A stretch of 11,494 bases of DNA from SVTX01 sp045602385 (GCA_045602385.1 JAZSBL010000035.1:1-11494); one strand, 5' to 3'; shown: positions 1-7,110, counted from the first letter of the stretch. Numbers and translations are program-made. The notes: generated from the letters alone by a model not told the origin.

Positions 1-111
1 CCCCTCCACCCCCACCTTCAAAAAAAATTTTAATAAGGGGAGGTAGGATATATTATTTATTTTTCGCCATTGAAAAAAATTATTTGGGAGGGTTTTTGAA
101 AGAATGGGGGC

Positions 112-157
112 GTGGGGGAAGGAAAACTTTTTGCCGAAAAAGTTTTCCTTCCCCCAC
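112..157. repeat. Perfect 21-bp inverted repeat (hairpin) just downstream of tyrS
   Basis: Arms 112-132 and 137-157 are perfect reverse complements around a 4-nt GCCG loop. Each arm has an outer G-rich/C-rich part and an inner AAAAC/GTTTT part. It begins 10 nt past the tyrS stop codon, so it could end or protect the tyrS transcript. No T-run follows the stem on either strand, so it is not a textbook intrinsic terminator. A dispersed palindromic repeat of the genome is an equally good reading. The flanking 1-111 is A/T-rich with short G runs and holds no gene that I can support. Confidence 0.7.
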
Positions 158-167
158 AGTCTATATC

Positions 168-1388
168 CTAAAATACAACCTTCATGTAGGTCTTTTTGCC
201 CTTGCGGATCAATTTTCCGTCGGCAAGGTCTTCCTTTGTAAAGTAGGTTTTTATGTCGGTGACCTTTTCGCCGTCAACCGACACGCCGCCCTGCTGAACT
301 GCCTGACGAGCCTCGGACTTGGACTTACAAAGTCCGCTGCGGACGAGCATTGTCAAAATGTCGGTCTTGCCCTCGATGTAGAAGTCCTCCTCGAGCATTT
401 CTGCCGTGGGAGCCTCAGCCTCTCCGCCTGCGCCAAAGAGAGCCTTTGCCTGAGCCTGGGCCTTATTCGCCTCCTCGTCACCGTGGACGAGCTTTGTAAG
501 CTCGTATGCGAGTATCTCCTTTGCGGTATTGAGCTGGCTACCCTCCCATGAATCCATGGCGTTGATCTCCTCGATGGGGAGGAAGGTGAGCATTCTTATG
601 CATTTGAGGACGTCGGCATCGGCTACGTTTCTCCAATACTGGTAGAAATCGTAGGGTGTCGTCTTTGCGGGATCGAGCCATACTGCGCCCGACGCGGTCT
701 TACCCATCTTCTTGCCCTCGCTATTGAGGAGAAGGGTAATTGTCATAGCGTGCGCGTCCTTGCCAAGCTTGCGGCGGATAAGCTCCGTACCGCCAAGCAT
801 ATTCGACCACTGGTCGTCGCCGCCGAACTGCATATTACAGCCGTATTCCTTAAAGAGGTGGTAGAAGTCGTAGGACTGCATTATCATGTAGTTAAATTCA
901 AGGAAGGAAAGGCCCTTTTCCATTCTCTGCTTATAGCACTCCGCTGTAAGCATACGGTTAACAGAGAAGCATGCGCCTACCTCGCGGAGCACCTCAACGT
1001 AGTTGAGTCCGAGAAGCCAATCGGCGTTATTTACCATGATCGCCTTGCCTTCGCCAAAGTCGATGAATCTTTCCATCTGCTTTTTAAAGCAATCGCAGTT
1101 ATGCTGAATGGTTTCGGTCGTCATCATCTGGCGCATATCGGTTCTTCCCGAGGGGTCGCCAACCATTGCCGTTCCGCCGCCGATAAGCACGACGGGCTTA
1201 TTTCCCGCCATCTGCAATCTCTTCATAAGGCAGAGCGCCATGAAGTGTCCGACATGCAATGAGTCTGCGGTAGGGTCAAAGCCGATGTAGAAGGTGGCCT
1301 TGCCCTCGTTGATCATATTTCTGATCTCTTCCTCGTTCGTCACCTGCGCGATAAGTCCGCGCGCGACGAGCTCTTCGTAAATCTGCAT
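168..1388 (-). CDS. tyrS: Tyrosyl-tRNA synthetase (TyrS)
   Basis: Cytosolic class I aminoacyl-tRNA synthetase that charges tRNA-Tyr with tyrosine using ATP. The 406-residue product has the usual family length. The HIGH-type ATP site is HVGH at residues 45-48, after the FDPTADSLH segment, and the KMSKS-type loop is KMGKT at 227-231. The tyrosine and tRNA pocket segments YMIMQSYDFYHLF (about 167-179) and QFGGDDQW (187-194) are present. An S4 RNA-binding domain occupies roughly residues 340-400. The ATG at 1388 has a GGAGA ribosome site (1398-1402) 9 nt upstream. It is transcribed away from the rest of the window behind its own promoter and a T-box leader, so its expression should rise when uncharged tRNA-Tyr accumulates. 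Nothing is truncated or unusual. Confidence 0.97.
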   Translation of the reverse strand: MQIYEELVARGLIAQVTNEEEIRNMINEGKATFYIGFDPTADSLHVGHFMALCLMKRLQMAGNKPVVLIGGGTAMVGDPSGRTDMRQMMTTETIQHNCDCFKKQMERFIDFGEGKAIMVNNADWLLGLNYVEVLREVGACFSVNRMLTAECYKQRMEKGLSFLEFNYMIMQSYDFYHLFKEYGCNMQFGGDDQWSNMLGGTELIRRKLGKDAHAMTITLLLNSEGKKMGKTASGAVWLDPAKTTPYDFYQYWRNVADADVLKCIRMLTFLPIEEINAMDSWEGSQLNTAKEILAYELTKLVHGDEEANKAQAQAKALFGAGGEAEAPTAEMLEEDFYIEGKTDILTMLVRSGLCKSKSEARQAVQQGGVSVDGEKVTDIKTYFTKEDLADGKLIRKGKKTYMKVVF

Positions 1389-1413
1389 AGTTATAATTCT
1401 CCTTTTGTTTCTT

Positions 1414-1447
1414 TAAAAATAAAAAATCCCCTGCATTACTGCAAGGG
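1414..1447 (-). terminator. T-box attenuator: intrinsic terminator before tyrS
   Basis: Reading the minus strand, CCCTTGCA (1447-1440) pairs with TGCAGGGG (1435-1428) around a 4-nt loop, with one G-U pair, followed by a T-rich tract (1427-1414). It lies between the T-box sequence and the tyrS ribosome binding site. This is where a T-box leader has the terminator that competes with the antiterminator. Confidence 0.9.
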
Positions 1448-1677
1448 CGAATAGTTCGCGGTACCACCTTGATTCGCATTGAGGTCACCCTCAAATGCCT
1501 TTAAGACTCACAAAGTCCTGTCGATATAACGGTCGAGCCCGCCGCAGTCTACTTGGAAAGATATCCTTTCGGTGTGTCGCTCACGGGGGTATTCGGAAAA
1601 CGGCTCATCCGCGCCTCTCATCTACCGGCAGCTTTCTGTTGACAGCTTCGCTTCTTACTTGTCCCGATCATAGCGTT
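1420..1677 (-). promoter_or_regulatory. T-box riboswitch leader, tyrosine-specific
   Basis: About 260 nt of untranslated tyrS leader on the minus strand. The conserved T-box core AAGGTGGTACCGCG lies at 1470-1457. Its variable base gives TGGT, matching a tRNA with discriminator base A, as expected for tRNA-Tyr. The leader opens with a Stem I-type segment containing CTATGATCGGGACAAGTAAG. On the 3' side of Stem I, the sequence GAA-TAC places a tyrosine codon (TAC, 1591-1589) in the specifier position. The terminator at 1428-1447 completes the switch. Uncharged tRNA-Tyr should bind the specifier and the T-box bulge, favour the antiterminator and allow tyrS transcription. Specifier placement was done by eye, without a covariance model. 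Confidence 0.93.
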
Positions 1678-1683
1678 TAGATG

Positions 1684-1712
1684 ATTATAACACCGTTTTC
1701 GCCTTTTGTCAA
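1684..1712 (-). promoter_or_regulatory. Consensus sigma-A promoter of tyrS
   Basis: On the minus strand, TTGACA (1712-1707) and TATAAT (1689-1684) are separated by exactly 17 nt. This is a perfect match to the housekeeping consensus. The predicted start near 1677 coincides with the beginning of the T-box leader. Confidence 0.93.
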
Positions 1713-2128
1713 TACCCTTTTTAAAAGCTTTTCGGGAGAGCAGTGGCTTTTTTCAAAGCCCGCTCCCCCTTATATTCGCATTGTCATGCAAGCGCCAACG
1801 GGTGAACGACACAACGCTTCCAGCGCATCAGGGGCATGACCTTGCGCGAAAGAATCTTAATCATCTTCATGATATTCACCGTATAAACCGTATCGATTAA
1901 AATAAAAAAAGAATTAAAAATCCAACACTTGAAGTGTCATGATTATCTTGCGCTGCTTTGCCTTCTATATTTCAAGGAATATGTGTAAACAAAGGAATGA
2001 TTATCCATATCAGGCACATAAACCTCTATAAATGTAAAATGCTTCCTTTATATACATATTTTGAGGATTGAAAGGGGAGTATGCTCCGTGATAAAATAAC
2101 TTGTCGCCGAAAAAAGAAAGGAGAACAG
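1713..2128. other. Intergenic region between the divergent tyrS and sleB-type genes; no convincing gene
   Basis: About 415 nt without a supported gene. An imperfect stem-loop lies at 1734-1769 (GGCTTT/AAAGCC core plus GGGAG/CTCCC-type outer pairs) without a clear T-run. A 28-codon minus-strand reading frame lies at 1870-1784 with many basic residues (ends KRCVVHPLALA) but no good ribosome site. A 13-nt palindrome ACACTTGAAGTGT lies at 1925-1937. The part from 1890 to 2070 is A/T-rich and presumably holds the promoter of the downstream hydrolase gene, but I could not pick -35 and -10 boxes with confidence. Confidence 0.5.
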
Positions 2129-3064
2129 ATGAAAAAAACACAGTTCATTAAGGCCACAGCGTTTTCATCTGCTGTACTTTTGTCAGCAAGCATGCTCTTA
2201 ACGCTGGGCGCAGGCGCCGCACAGGTGCCAAACGAGGAGGTCGCGTCAATCGCAATTGATGGTGGCGCGGCTTATCACGAACCCGTGGCTCAGTCGCTCC
2301 CGATGGGCGCCGTAAGGACGGGTATCAACGTAAACGGAAGGAGGGTGCTTGAGGGCCGGGTGTTCGTCATTGACGGCGTTACATACGTACCTATGTTCAA
2401 GTTTGCAGACTGGCTTGGTATGTTTACCTACACGACAAGTCAGAACGGCAGCATTTCAACAGGAAAGGTCAAGGGCGAAAATCTTGAGATAACCGCGACC
2501 GAGAACAGCCTTTACATATCCGCAAACGGCAGGTATTTCTACACGGTAAGCCGTGTGCTTGAGATAGGTGGCGAGCTTTACATTCCGATAGAGCCTATGG
2601 TCAAGGCGCTTAACTGCCATATCAGCCTTGATTCGACGGGCGCGTACGTAGTAAGATCGGGCGATACGAGGCTGCTCCGACACTCGGACAAGTTCTACCG
2701 CGCGGACGAGGTTTACTGGCTTGCAAGGATCATTTCCGCAGAGTCAAGAGGCGAGAGCCTTGAGGGCAAGATCGCCGTTGGCAACGTTGTTCTTAACCGC
2801 GTAAGATCAAGCCAGTTTCCGAACACGATATACGGTGTAATATTTGACAAAAAATTCGGCGTTCAGTTCACACCGGTCGCAAACGGAAGCATATATCAGA
2901 CTCCTACCGCGGAGAGCATTATCGCAGCAAAGATATGCCTTGAGGGATACACCTTGTCAAACGATATCCTGTATTTTCTAAATCCCAAGCACGCTACCGC
3001 GTCGTGGGTGCAGAACAACAGGCCTTTTGCGTTTACCATAGGTAATCATTCCTTTTATAACTGA
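2129..3064 (+). CDS. Secreted SleB-family cell-wall hydrolase with stalk-like domain
   Basis: Predicted extracellular peptidoglycan hydrolase of the SleB/CwlJ type (Hydrolase_2 family), 311 residues. A signal peptide covers about 1-31 (MKKTQ start, hydrophobic core, AGAA-Q cleavage region). Residues about 65-175 resemble the stalk domain called copper amine oxidase N-like (NGRRVLEGRVFVIDGVTYVP, later GGELYIPIEPMV). Residues about 193-311 are the catalytic domain, with ISAESRGES carrying the likely catalytic Glu205, VGNVVLNRV, FPNTIYGVIF, QFTPV and the terminal GNHSFYN. The start at 2129 is chosen because GGAG at 2120-2123 is 5 nt upstream and the signal peptide begins there. The in-frame ATG at 2081 has a purine run almost touching it. 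SleB proper is a spore cortex-lytic enzyme. Whether this paralogue acts in germination or in vegetative wall turnover cannot be told. It stands alone, divergent from tyrS. Confidence 0.9.
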   Translation: MKKTQFIKATAFSSAVLLSASMLLTLGAGAAQVPNEEVASIAIDGGAAYHEPVAQSLPMGAVRTGINVNGRRVLEGRVFVIDGVTYVPMFKFADWLGMFTYTTSQNGSISTGKVKGENLEITATENSLYISANGRYFYTVSRVLEIGGELYIPIEPMVKALNCHISLDSTGAYVVRSGDTRLLRHSDKFYRADEVYWLARIISAESRGESLEGKIAVGNVVLNRVRSSQFPNTIYGVIFDKKFGVQFTPVANGSIYQTPTAESIIAAKICLEGYTLSNDILYFLNPKHATASWVQNNRPFAFTIGNHSFYN

Positions 3065-3077
3065 TATTTTTAAGGCA

Positions 3078-3102
3078 GGGAAGGGCGAGCTTCGCTCTTC
3101 CC
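3078..3102 (+). terminator. Stem-loop downstream of the hydrolase gene, possible terminator
   Basis: GGGAAGGGCGA (3078-3088) pairs with TCGCTCTTCCC (3092-3102), 11 bp with one G-U pair, starting 14 nt past the stop. No proper T-run follows, only CATATCC and then GCTTTAATTT, so termination may be weak or the hairpin may only stabilise the 3' end. Confidence 0.5.
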
Positions 3103-3225
3103 ATATCCGTGCTTTAATTTGACGGAAATTCTTGGGCAAAAGGCCGTTTTTAGGAGTAAATCCTTCACTTTTGTTGCATGAAAATCCAAATATATTAAAT
3201 ATAGATAAAAAATGAAGGAAAATAT

Positions 3226-3276
3226 GTCAAAAATGACGATGTTTTTTTCGTCAAAAGCATTGACAAAAAATTGTCA
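3226..3276 (+). promoter_or_regulatory. Cluster of GTCA/TGAC half-sites over the rnf-operon promoter (candidate operator)
   Basis: GTCA occurs at 3226, 3250 and 3273, and TGAC at 3234 and 3261, alternating in orientation. They form GTCA-N4-TGAC (3226-3237), TGACG-N10-CGTCA (3234-3253) and TGACAA-N4-TTGTCA (3261-3276). The last palindrome covers most of the -35 box and part of the spacer, the usual place for a repressor. The arrangement does not fit the Rex consensus (TTGTGA-type half-sites pointing inward) or the Crp/Fnr consensus. No regulator can be named from the sequence. Confidence 0.4.
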
Positions 3277-3288
3277 TTATGATATAAT
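3260..3288 (+). promoter_or_regulatory. Consensus sigma-A promoter of the lipoprotein-apbE-rnf operon
   Basis: TTGACA at 3260-3265 and TATAAT at 3283-3288 are 17 nt apart, a perfect housekeeping promoter. Transcription should begin near 3295, leaving an untranslated leader of about 124 nt. No other strong promoter was seen in the short junctions further down the operon. Confidence 0.92.
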
Positions 3289-3306
3289 TTCTATGACTGC
3301 GATTGG

Positions 3307-3369
3307 CTCATATAGCTGATCTGTGTCCCGAATCGATACGTTTTTCGAGATGCAGATCAGTTATGTGGG
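3307..3369 (+). promoter_or_regulatory. Long stem-loop in the 5' leader of the rnf operon
   Basis: Positions 3307-3323 pair with 3353-3369 over 17 uninterrupted base pairs, of which three are G-U and the rest Watson-Crick. The 29-nt apical part can form a small inner CGAA/TTCG stem (3329-3332 with 3344-3347). The stem begins about 12 nt after the predicted transcription start and ends well before the ribosome site near 3402. Pairing that needs G-U wobbles points to RNA rather than DNA structure. It does not match the FMN riboswitch or another class that I recognise. It may simply protect the 5' end of an abundant mRNA. Confidence 0.55.
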
Positions 3370-3418
3370 AAGTAAACCAGTTAATAAAAATTTTTCTTAT
3401 ATAAGGAAGGGAAAGACA

Positions 3419-4531
3419 ATGAAAAAGTTTTTCGCAATTCTTCTCTGTGTTGTAATGGTTCTTGCAGTTGTTGCATGTAACACAAACACCGAGGAAAAAG
3501 AGTCCGAGACCGAGAAGGTCACAGAAAAGGCTCCCGAAACCACAGCAGCTCCTGTTGTTGAGGAAGAGGAAGCTGAGTACAAGCTCGGTATGGGCGTTGT
3601 TGTTGATATGAACAGCTCTGCTACCGGCAACGCACAGGTTGACGCAACCGTTGCAACCGTTGTTCTCGACAAGGACGGCAAGATCGTCGCTTGCCGTATC
3701 GACGTTGCACAGAACAAGTTCGCTATCGGAACAGATGCTGCTGACAAGCAGTTCAAGACAAAGATGGAGCTCGGTGACGACTACAACATGGCTAAGTACG
3801 GCCAGAGCATGGACTGGAACGGCGACGGTGTTGTTAAGGAGTGGTACGACCAGGCTAAGGCATTCGAGGCATACGTTGTTGGTATGACTGCTGCTGACGT
3901 TAAGGCTATCAAGACCCAGATTGTTGAGGGCGCAGGCTACGTTATCGCTGCTGACGAGGCTCTTCTCTCCGCAGGATGCACAATCCAGATCACAGACTTC
4001 GTTGCTGCAGTTGCTGCTGCATGCGAGGATGAGCAGGGTGTTGCTTTCAAGACCGCTGCAGAGTTCACTCTCGGCGTTGCTGCTAAGACAACAGCTGAGG
4101 AGTCCACCGCTGAGGTTATAAAGATGTACTCCGACTTTGCTGCAACCGTTGTAGTTGACGGCAAGATCGTTGCTGCTCTTAACGACGCTATCCAGCCCGC
4201 CATCACTGTTGACGCTGAGGGTAACATTGTTGAGAAGGCATTTGTTGCTACAAAGCGTAACCTCAAGGAAGACTACAACATGGCTAAGTACGGCGCTTCC
4301 ATGGACTGGAACCAGGACGGCAAGGTTCTTGAGTGGTACCTCCAGTCTGAGGCATTCTCTAAGCACGTTGTTGGCATGACAGCTGCTGAGGTTGCTGCTA
4401 TGGAAACTCAGATTGTTGAGGGCGCAGGCTACGTTATCTCCGCTGACGAGGACCTCCTCGCTGCAGGATGCACAATCCAGATCACAGCTATCAAGGCTGT
4501 TGTTGCACAGGCTGTAACTAACGCAAGATAA
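3419..4531 (+). CDS. Two-repeat FMN-binding-like lipoprotein
   Basis: Predicted surface lipoprotein of 370 residues, probably a redox partner of the Rnf-like complex encoded downstream. The signal peptide ends in the lipobox VVAC with Cys20 as lipid anchor. An acidic, Thr-rich linker (21-53) is followed by two copies of a domain of about 164 residues (about 54-217 and 218-370). Each copy ends in a segment like the flavinylation region of FMN-binding domains: SAGCTIQIT (Thr188) and AAGCTIQIT (Thr352). The usual motif is S/T-G-A-T, so Cys sits where Ala is expected and Ala where Ser/Thr is expected; covalent FMN is therefore uncertain. Each copy also has a DYNMAKYG...MDWN...EWY segment. The ATG at 3419 follows GGAAGGG. 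It is first in the operon, 25 nt before apbE. The layout recalls Listeria PplA with its flavin transferase. The product may instead bind something else. Confidence 0.75.
   Translation: MKKFFAILLCVVMVLAVVACNTNTEEKESETEKVTEKAPETTAAPVVEEEEAEYKLGMGVVVDMNSSATGNAQVDATVATVVLDKDGKIVACRIDVAQNKFAIGTDAADKQFKTKMELGDDYNMAKYGQSMDWNGDGVVKEWYDQAKAFEAYVVGMTAADVKAIKTQIVEGAGYVIAADEALLSAGCTIQITDFVAAVAAACEDEQGVAFKTAAEFTLGVAAKTTAEESTAEVIKMYSDFAATVVVDGKIVAALNDAIQPAITVDAEGNIVEKAFVATKRNLKEDYNMAKYGASMDWNQDGKVLEWYLQSEAFSKHVVGMTAAEVAAMETQIVEGAGYVISADEDLLAAGCTIQITAIKAVVAQAVTNAR
3781..4487 (+). repeat. Intragenic direct repeat, 492-bp period, in the lipoprotein gene
   Basis: The segment 3781-3995 recurs at 4273-4487. Long stretches are identical at the DNA level, for example CTACAACATGGCTAAGTACG at the start of both copies, GATTGTTGAGGGCGCAGGCT and GCAGGATGCACAATCCAGAT. 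The period is exactly 164 codons. Identity at silent positions in these blocks suggests recent duplication, gene conversion or strong codon bias, while the first half of each domain copy has diverged. Confidence 0.85.
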
Positions 4532-4556
4532 TTAAATAAAAACAGGAGAAGGAAAT

Positions 4557-5690
4557 TTGAAGATATTCAAATCTCTATTTTGCCTGATTGCGATTTTGGG
4601 GCTGCTCGTCTCTTTGACGGGCTGCCCTAAAACTGCGAATAAGGCAGATCCCGAAAACTCTACCAGCATTATCCAAAACATCATTCAAAGCATTACTCCG
4701 GACTCTGATCAGGGCAATAATGCCAATTCCGCGCAGAAGATAGAGCCCAAGGGCATGGCATATTTTTCATATTTTGATACCGTGTCCAATATCTACTCCT
4801 ACGCAGGCGACTCGCAGGAGACATTTGCCGCAAACTGCGGAGAGATTTCGGGTATTTTAGGCAAATACCACAAGCTTTTTGATATTTACTACGAGCATTC
4901 GGGTGTCACCAATCTGAAAACGCTCAATAAAAACGCGGGCGGTGAGCCTTTGAAGGTCGAGCAGGAGCTTATTGACTTTCTGCTTTACGCAAAGGAGCTT
5001 TACACGCTTACAAACGGTGAAATGAATATTATGATGGGATCGGTTCTTCGCATCTGGCATGATTGCCGCGAGGAGGGAACAAGGATCCCGACAAACGAGG
5101 AGCTACAAGAGGCGGCTCTTCATACGTCTATCGATCTTCTTGAGATAGACGTACAAAACCAAACGGTTCGTATTTCTGACCCTAAAGCGTCTATTGACGT
5201 AGGTGCGCTTGGCAAGGGCTACGCCACCGAAAAGGCGGCAAAGCATCTTGAGAGCATAGGCGCTACGAGCTACGTACTCAATATCGGCGGAAACATCCGC
5301 ATCATCGGCACAAAGCCCGATGGCTCGGGGTGGAAAACCGGAATAAAGAATCCCGCAAATCCCTCGACATATTCGAAGTATCTTATGCTGGCAAACATAT
5401 CCTGTGTAACCAGCGGAAATTACGAAAGATATTATACCGTGGGCGGACAACGCTACCACCACATTATAGACAAAGACACCCTCATGCCCTCGACGTATTT
5501 TTCCTCGGTAACGATTCTCACGTCGGACAGCGGACTTGCAGACTCGCTCTCGACTGCGCTCTTCTCTATGAGCTACGAGGACGGTCTTAATATGGTCCAA
5601 CGCATTGGCGGCGTGGAGGTAGTATGGATCACTCCCGAGGGAGAGATATATACCACAAGCGGAATTGCTGATCTTGAAAGTACAAGATAA
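4557..5690 (+). CDS. apbE: FAD:protein FMN transferase (ApbE), lipoprotein form
   Basis: Extracytosolic, lipid-anchored enzyme that takes FMN from FAD and links it by a phosphodiester bond to Thr/Ser of target proteins, using Mg2+. The 377 residues begin with a signal peptide and lipobox LTGC (Cys23). ApbE signatures appear in order: YFDTVSNIY (72-80), DVGALGKGYA (214-223), NIGGN (242-246), SGNYERYY (286-293), HHIID (301-305) and LADSLSTAL (327-335). The last corresponds to the metal-binding ADALST segment. The start codon is TTG at 4557, supported by AGGAG at 4544-4548 with 8 nt spacing; no better ATG precedes the signal peptide. It lies between the lipoprotein and rnfC, so RnfD, RnfG and the lipoprotein are its natural substrates. 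The catalytic core looks intact. Confidence 0.95.
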   Translation: MKIFKSLFCLIAILGLLVSLTGCPKTANKADPENSTSIIQNIIQSITPDSDQGNNANSAQKIEPKGMAYFSYFDTVSNIYSYAGDSQETFAANCGEISGILGKYHKLFDIYYEHSGVTNLKTLNKNAGGEPLKVEQELIDFLLYAKELYTLTNGEMNIMMGSVLRIWHDCREEGTRIPTNEELQEAALHTSIDLLEIDVQNQTVRISDPKASIDVGALGKGYATEKAAKHLESIGATSYVLNIGGNIRIIGTKPDGSGWKTGIKNPANPSTYSKYLMLANISCVTSGNYERYYTVGGQRYHHIIDKDTLMPSTYFSSVTILTSDSGLADSLSTALFSMSYEDGLNMVQRIGGVEVVWITPEGEIYTTSGIADLESTR

Positions 5691-5754
5691 GCGATTGATA
5701 AATTTGAAAATAATAAAAAATGACTATATAAGGTTAACGAAAGGAGAGACGGTT

Positions 5755-7110
5755 TTGAAAAAAGATATTTCATCTTTGCACGTGCCCCACAACAAAAACA
5801 CGGCGGCTTGCGCTCCCGTAAGGATCGAGATGCCCCGGGAAGTTGTTCTTCCCATGAATATGCACTCGGGTCACGATGCCGAACCTATCGTATCTGTTGG
5901 CGACCACGTTAAAGTCGGCCAGCTTATTGCTAGAGAAGAGGGAAGATTCTCCTCTCCCGTGCATGCAACAATTTCAGGTACAGTCGTTGAGATCGCTCCC
6001 ATGCCCACCTCAAGCGGCAAGGACACAATGGCTATCCGCATTGAAAGCGATGGCAAAATGGAGATCGCCGAGAGCGTTAAGGCTCCCGAGATCACCGATT
6101 GCGACAGCTTCCTTCAGGCAGTAAGAGACGGCGGAATCGTCGGTCTTGGCGGCGCGGCTTTCCCGACATGGGCAAAGTTCAACGAGGCTAAGAACCCCGA
6201 CTACAAGGTTGACACCGTTCTTATCAATGCCGCAGAATGCGAGCCCTATATCACCAGCGACCACAGAATGATGCTTGAGCATCCCGAGCTTATCGCTGAC
6301 GGTATCGAGTATCTCCGCAAATATATGAACGAGTACCTTGGCAACGCGGTATTCAAGATCTGCATTGAAACAAACAAGGCAGACGCTATCGAGGTTCTCG
6401 AAAAGACATTCGAGGGCAAGGATTACGTTGTAATTCACAAGCTCAAGACGATTTATCCTCAGGGCGCAAAGCAGGTCATGCTCTACAACGCGACAGGCAG
6501 AGTTGCCGTTGCGGGCAGACGTTTCCCCTCATTTGGCGCGCTTATCATCAACGTTTCCTCTATCGCAAAGATGGCTGAATACCTCAATACAGGTATGCCT
6601 CTCGTTGACAGAATCGTAACCGTTGACGGTCCTGCGGTAGCAACACCTATGAACCTTGTGGCTCCCATCGGAACCCGCATCAGCGAGCTTCTTAAGGTCA
6701 CAGGCCTTAAGGCAGAGCCCGGCAAGGTTATCGTTGGCGGTCCTATGAACGGTACCGCTATCTGCTCGGTTGACGATCCTATCGTTAAGGTTTCCAACGC
6801 GGTTCTCGTATTTGACGAGAAGAGCGCAGTTCTCCCCGAAGCCTCCGCTTGTATCAACTGCGGTCGCTGCATAGACAAGTGCCCCGTGGGAATCTCGGTC
6901 GCAGAGGTTGACCGCGCAATGAAGGTAAAGAACGAGGACAAGAAGGCAAAGATGCTCATCGACACCGGTGTTCGCCAGTGCGTTGACTGCGCTTGCTGCT
7001 CTTACGTTTGCCCTGCAAACCGTCCCTTGCTTCAAATAAACTGGGATGCTAAGGCATTCCTTAAGAAATACGCTGCAGCGCAGAAGGAAAAAGAAGGAGG
7101 TAACAAATAA
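5755..7110 (+). CDS. rnfC: Electron transport complex subunit RnfC
   Basis: Peripheral cytosolic subunit of the Rnf complex that binds FMN and NAD(H) and passes electrons through two 4Fe-4S clusters. The 451 residues match usual Clostridial length. A barrel-sandwich segment (about 30-100) is followed by the Gly-rich nucleotide/FMN segment GLGGAAFPTWAKF (130-142) and NAAECEPYITSDHRMM (158-173). An SLBB-type region follows. The two cluster motifs are CINCGRCIDKCP (Cys366, 369, 372, 376) and CVDCACCSYVCP (Cys409, 412, 415, 419, plus an extra Cys414). The start is TTG at 5755, 8 nt after AAGGAG (5741-5746). The open frame continues upstream to 5665 but there overlaps apbE and lacks a ribosome site. 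The stop shares its last A with the rnfD start. Unlike RnfA and RnfE here, RnfC keeps all expected cysteines. Confidence 0.95.
   Translation: MKKDISSLHVPHNKNTAACAPVRIEMPREVVLPMNMHSGHDAEPIVSVGDHVKVGQLIAREEGRFSSPVHATISGTVVEIAPMPTSSGKDTMAIRIESDGKMEIAESVKAPEITDCDSFLQAVRDGGIVGLGGAAFPTWAKFNEAKNPDYKVDTVLINAAECEPYITSDHRMMLEHPELIADGIEYLRKYMNEYLGNAVFKICIETNKADAIEVLEKTFEGKDYVVIHKLKTIYPQGAKQVMLYNATGRVAVAGRRFPSFGALIINVSSIAKMAEYLNTGMPLVDRIVTVDGPAVATPMNLVAPIGTRISELLKVTGLKAEPGKVIVGGPMNGTAICSVDDPIVKVSNAVLVFDEKSAVLPEASACINCGRCIDKCPVGISVAEVDRAMKVKNEDKKAKMLIDTGVRQCVDCACCSYVCPANRPLLQINWDAKAFLKKYAAAQKEKEGGNK

Noticed and set aside
84..551. Plus-strand open frame of 155 codons across the tyrS 3' end
   Set aside because: Antisense to a clear tyrS, crosses the hairpin, and shows no recognisable domain.
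1985..2015. Sigma-G-like promoter (TGTAAA, 16 nt, CATATCA) for the SleB-type gene
   Set aside because: A weak match in A/T-rich DNA; similar matches arise by chance, so it does not support sporulation control.
2081..2128. Earlier ATG start for the SleB-type hydrolase
   Set aside because: The purine run is only about 1 nt from this ATG and the added 16 residues would sit in front of a normal signal peptide.
3260..3276. Rex (NADH-sensing) operator at the rnf promoter
   Set aside because: The palindrome has TGACAA...TTGTCA, the reverse arrangement of the TTGTGA/TTAACAA-type Rex halves.
3323..3418. Earlier GTG start for the lipoprotein
   Set aside because: It lies inside the leader stem-loop, and the added residues would precede the signal peptide and lipobox.
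3295..3418. FMN riboswitch ahead of a flavin-related operon
   Set aside because: The conserved RFN-element blocks, such as the AGGGTGAAATTCCC-type segment, are absent.
3308..4366. Minus-strand open frame of 352 codons opposite the lipoprotein gene
   Set aside because: Its Ser/Leu/Asn/Cys-rich content mirrors the Ala/Val/Glu codon bias of the sense gene; no start signal or domain.
5665..5754. Earlier TTG start for rnfC, overlapping apbE
   Set aside because: No ribosome site there; AAGGAG at 5741-5746 with 8 nt spacing fits the TTG at 5755, and RnfC homologues begin near that point.
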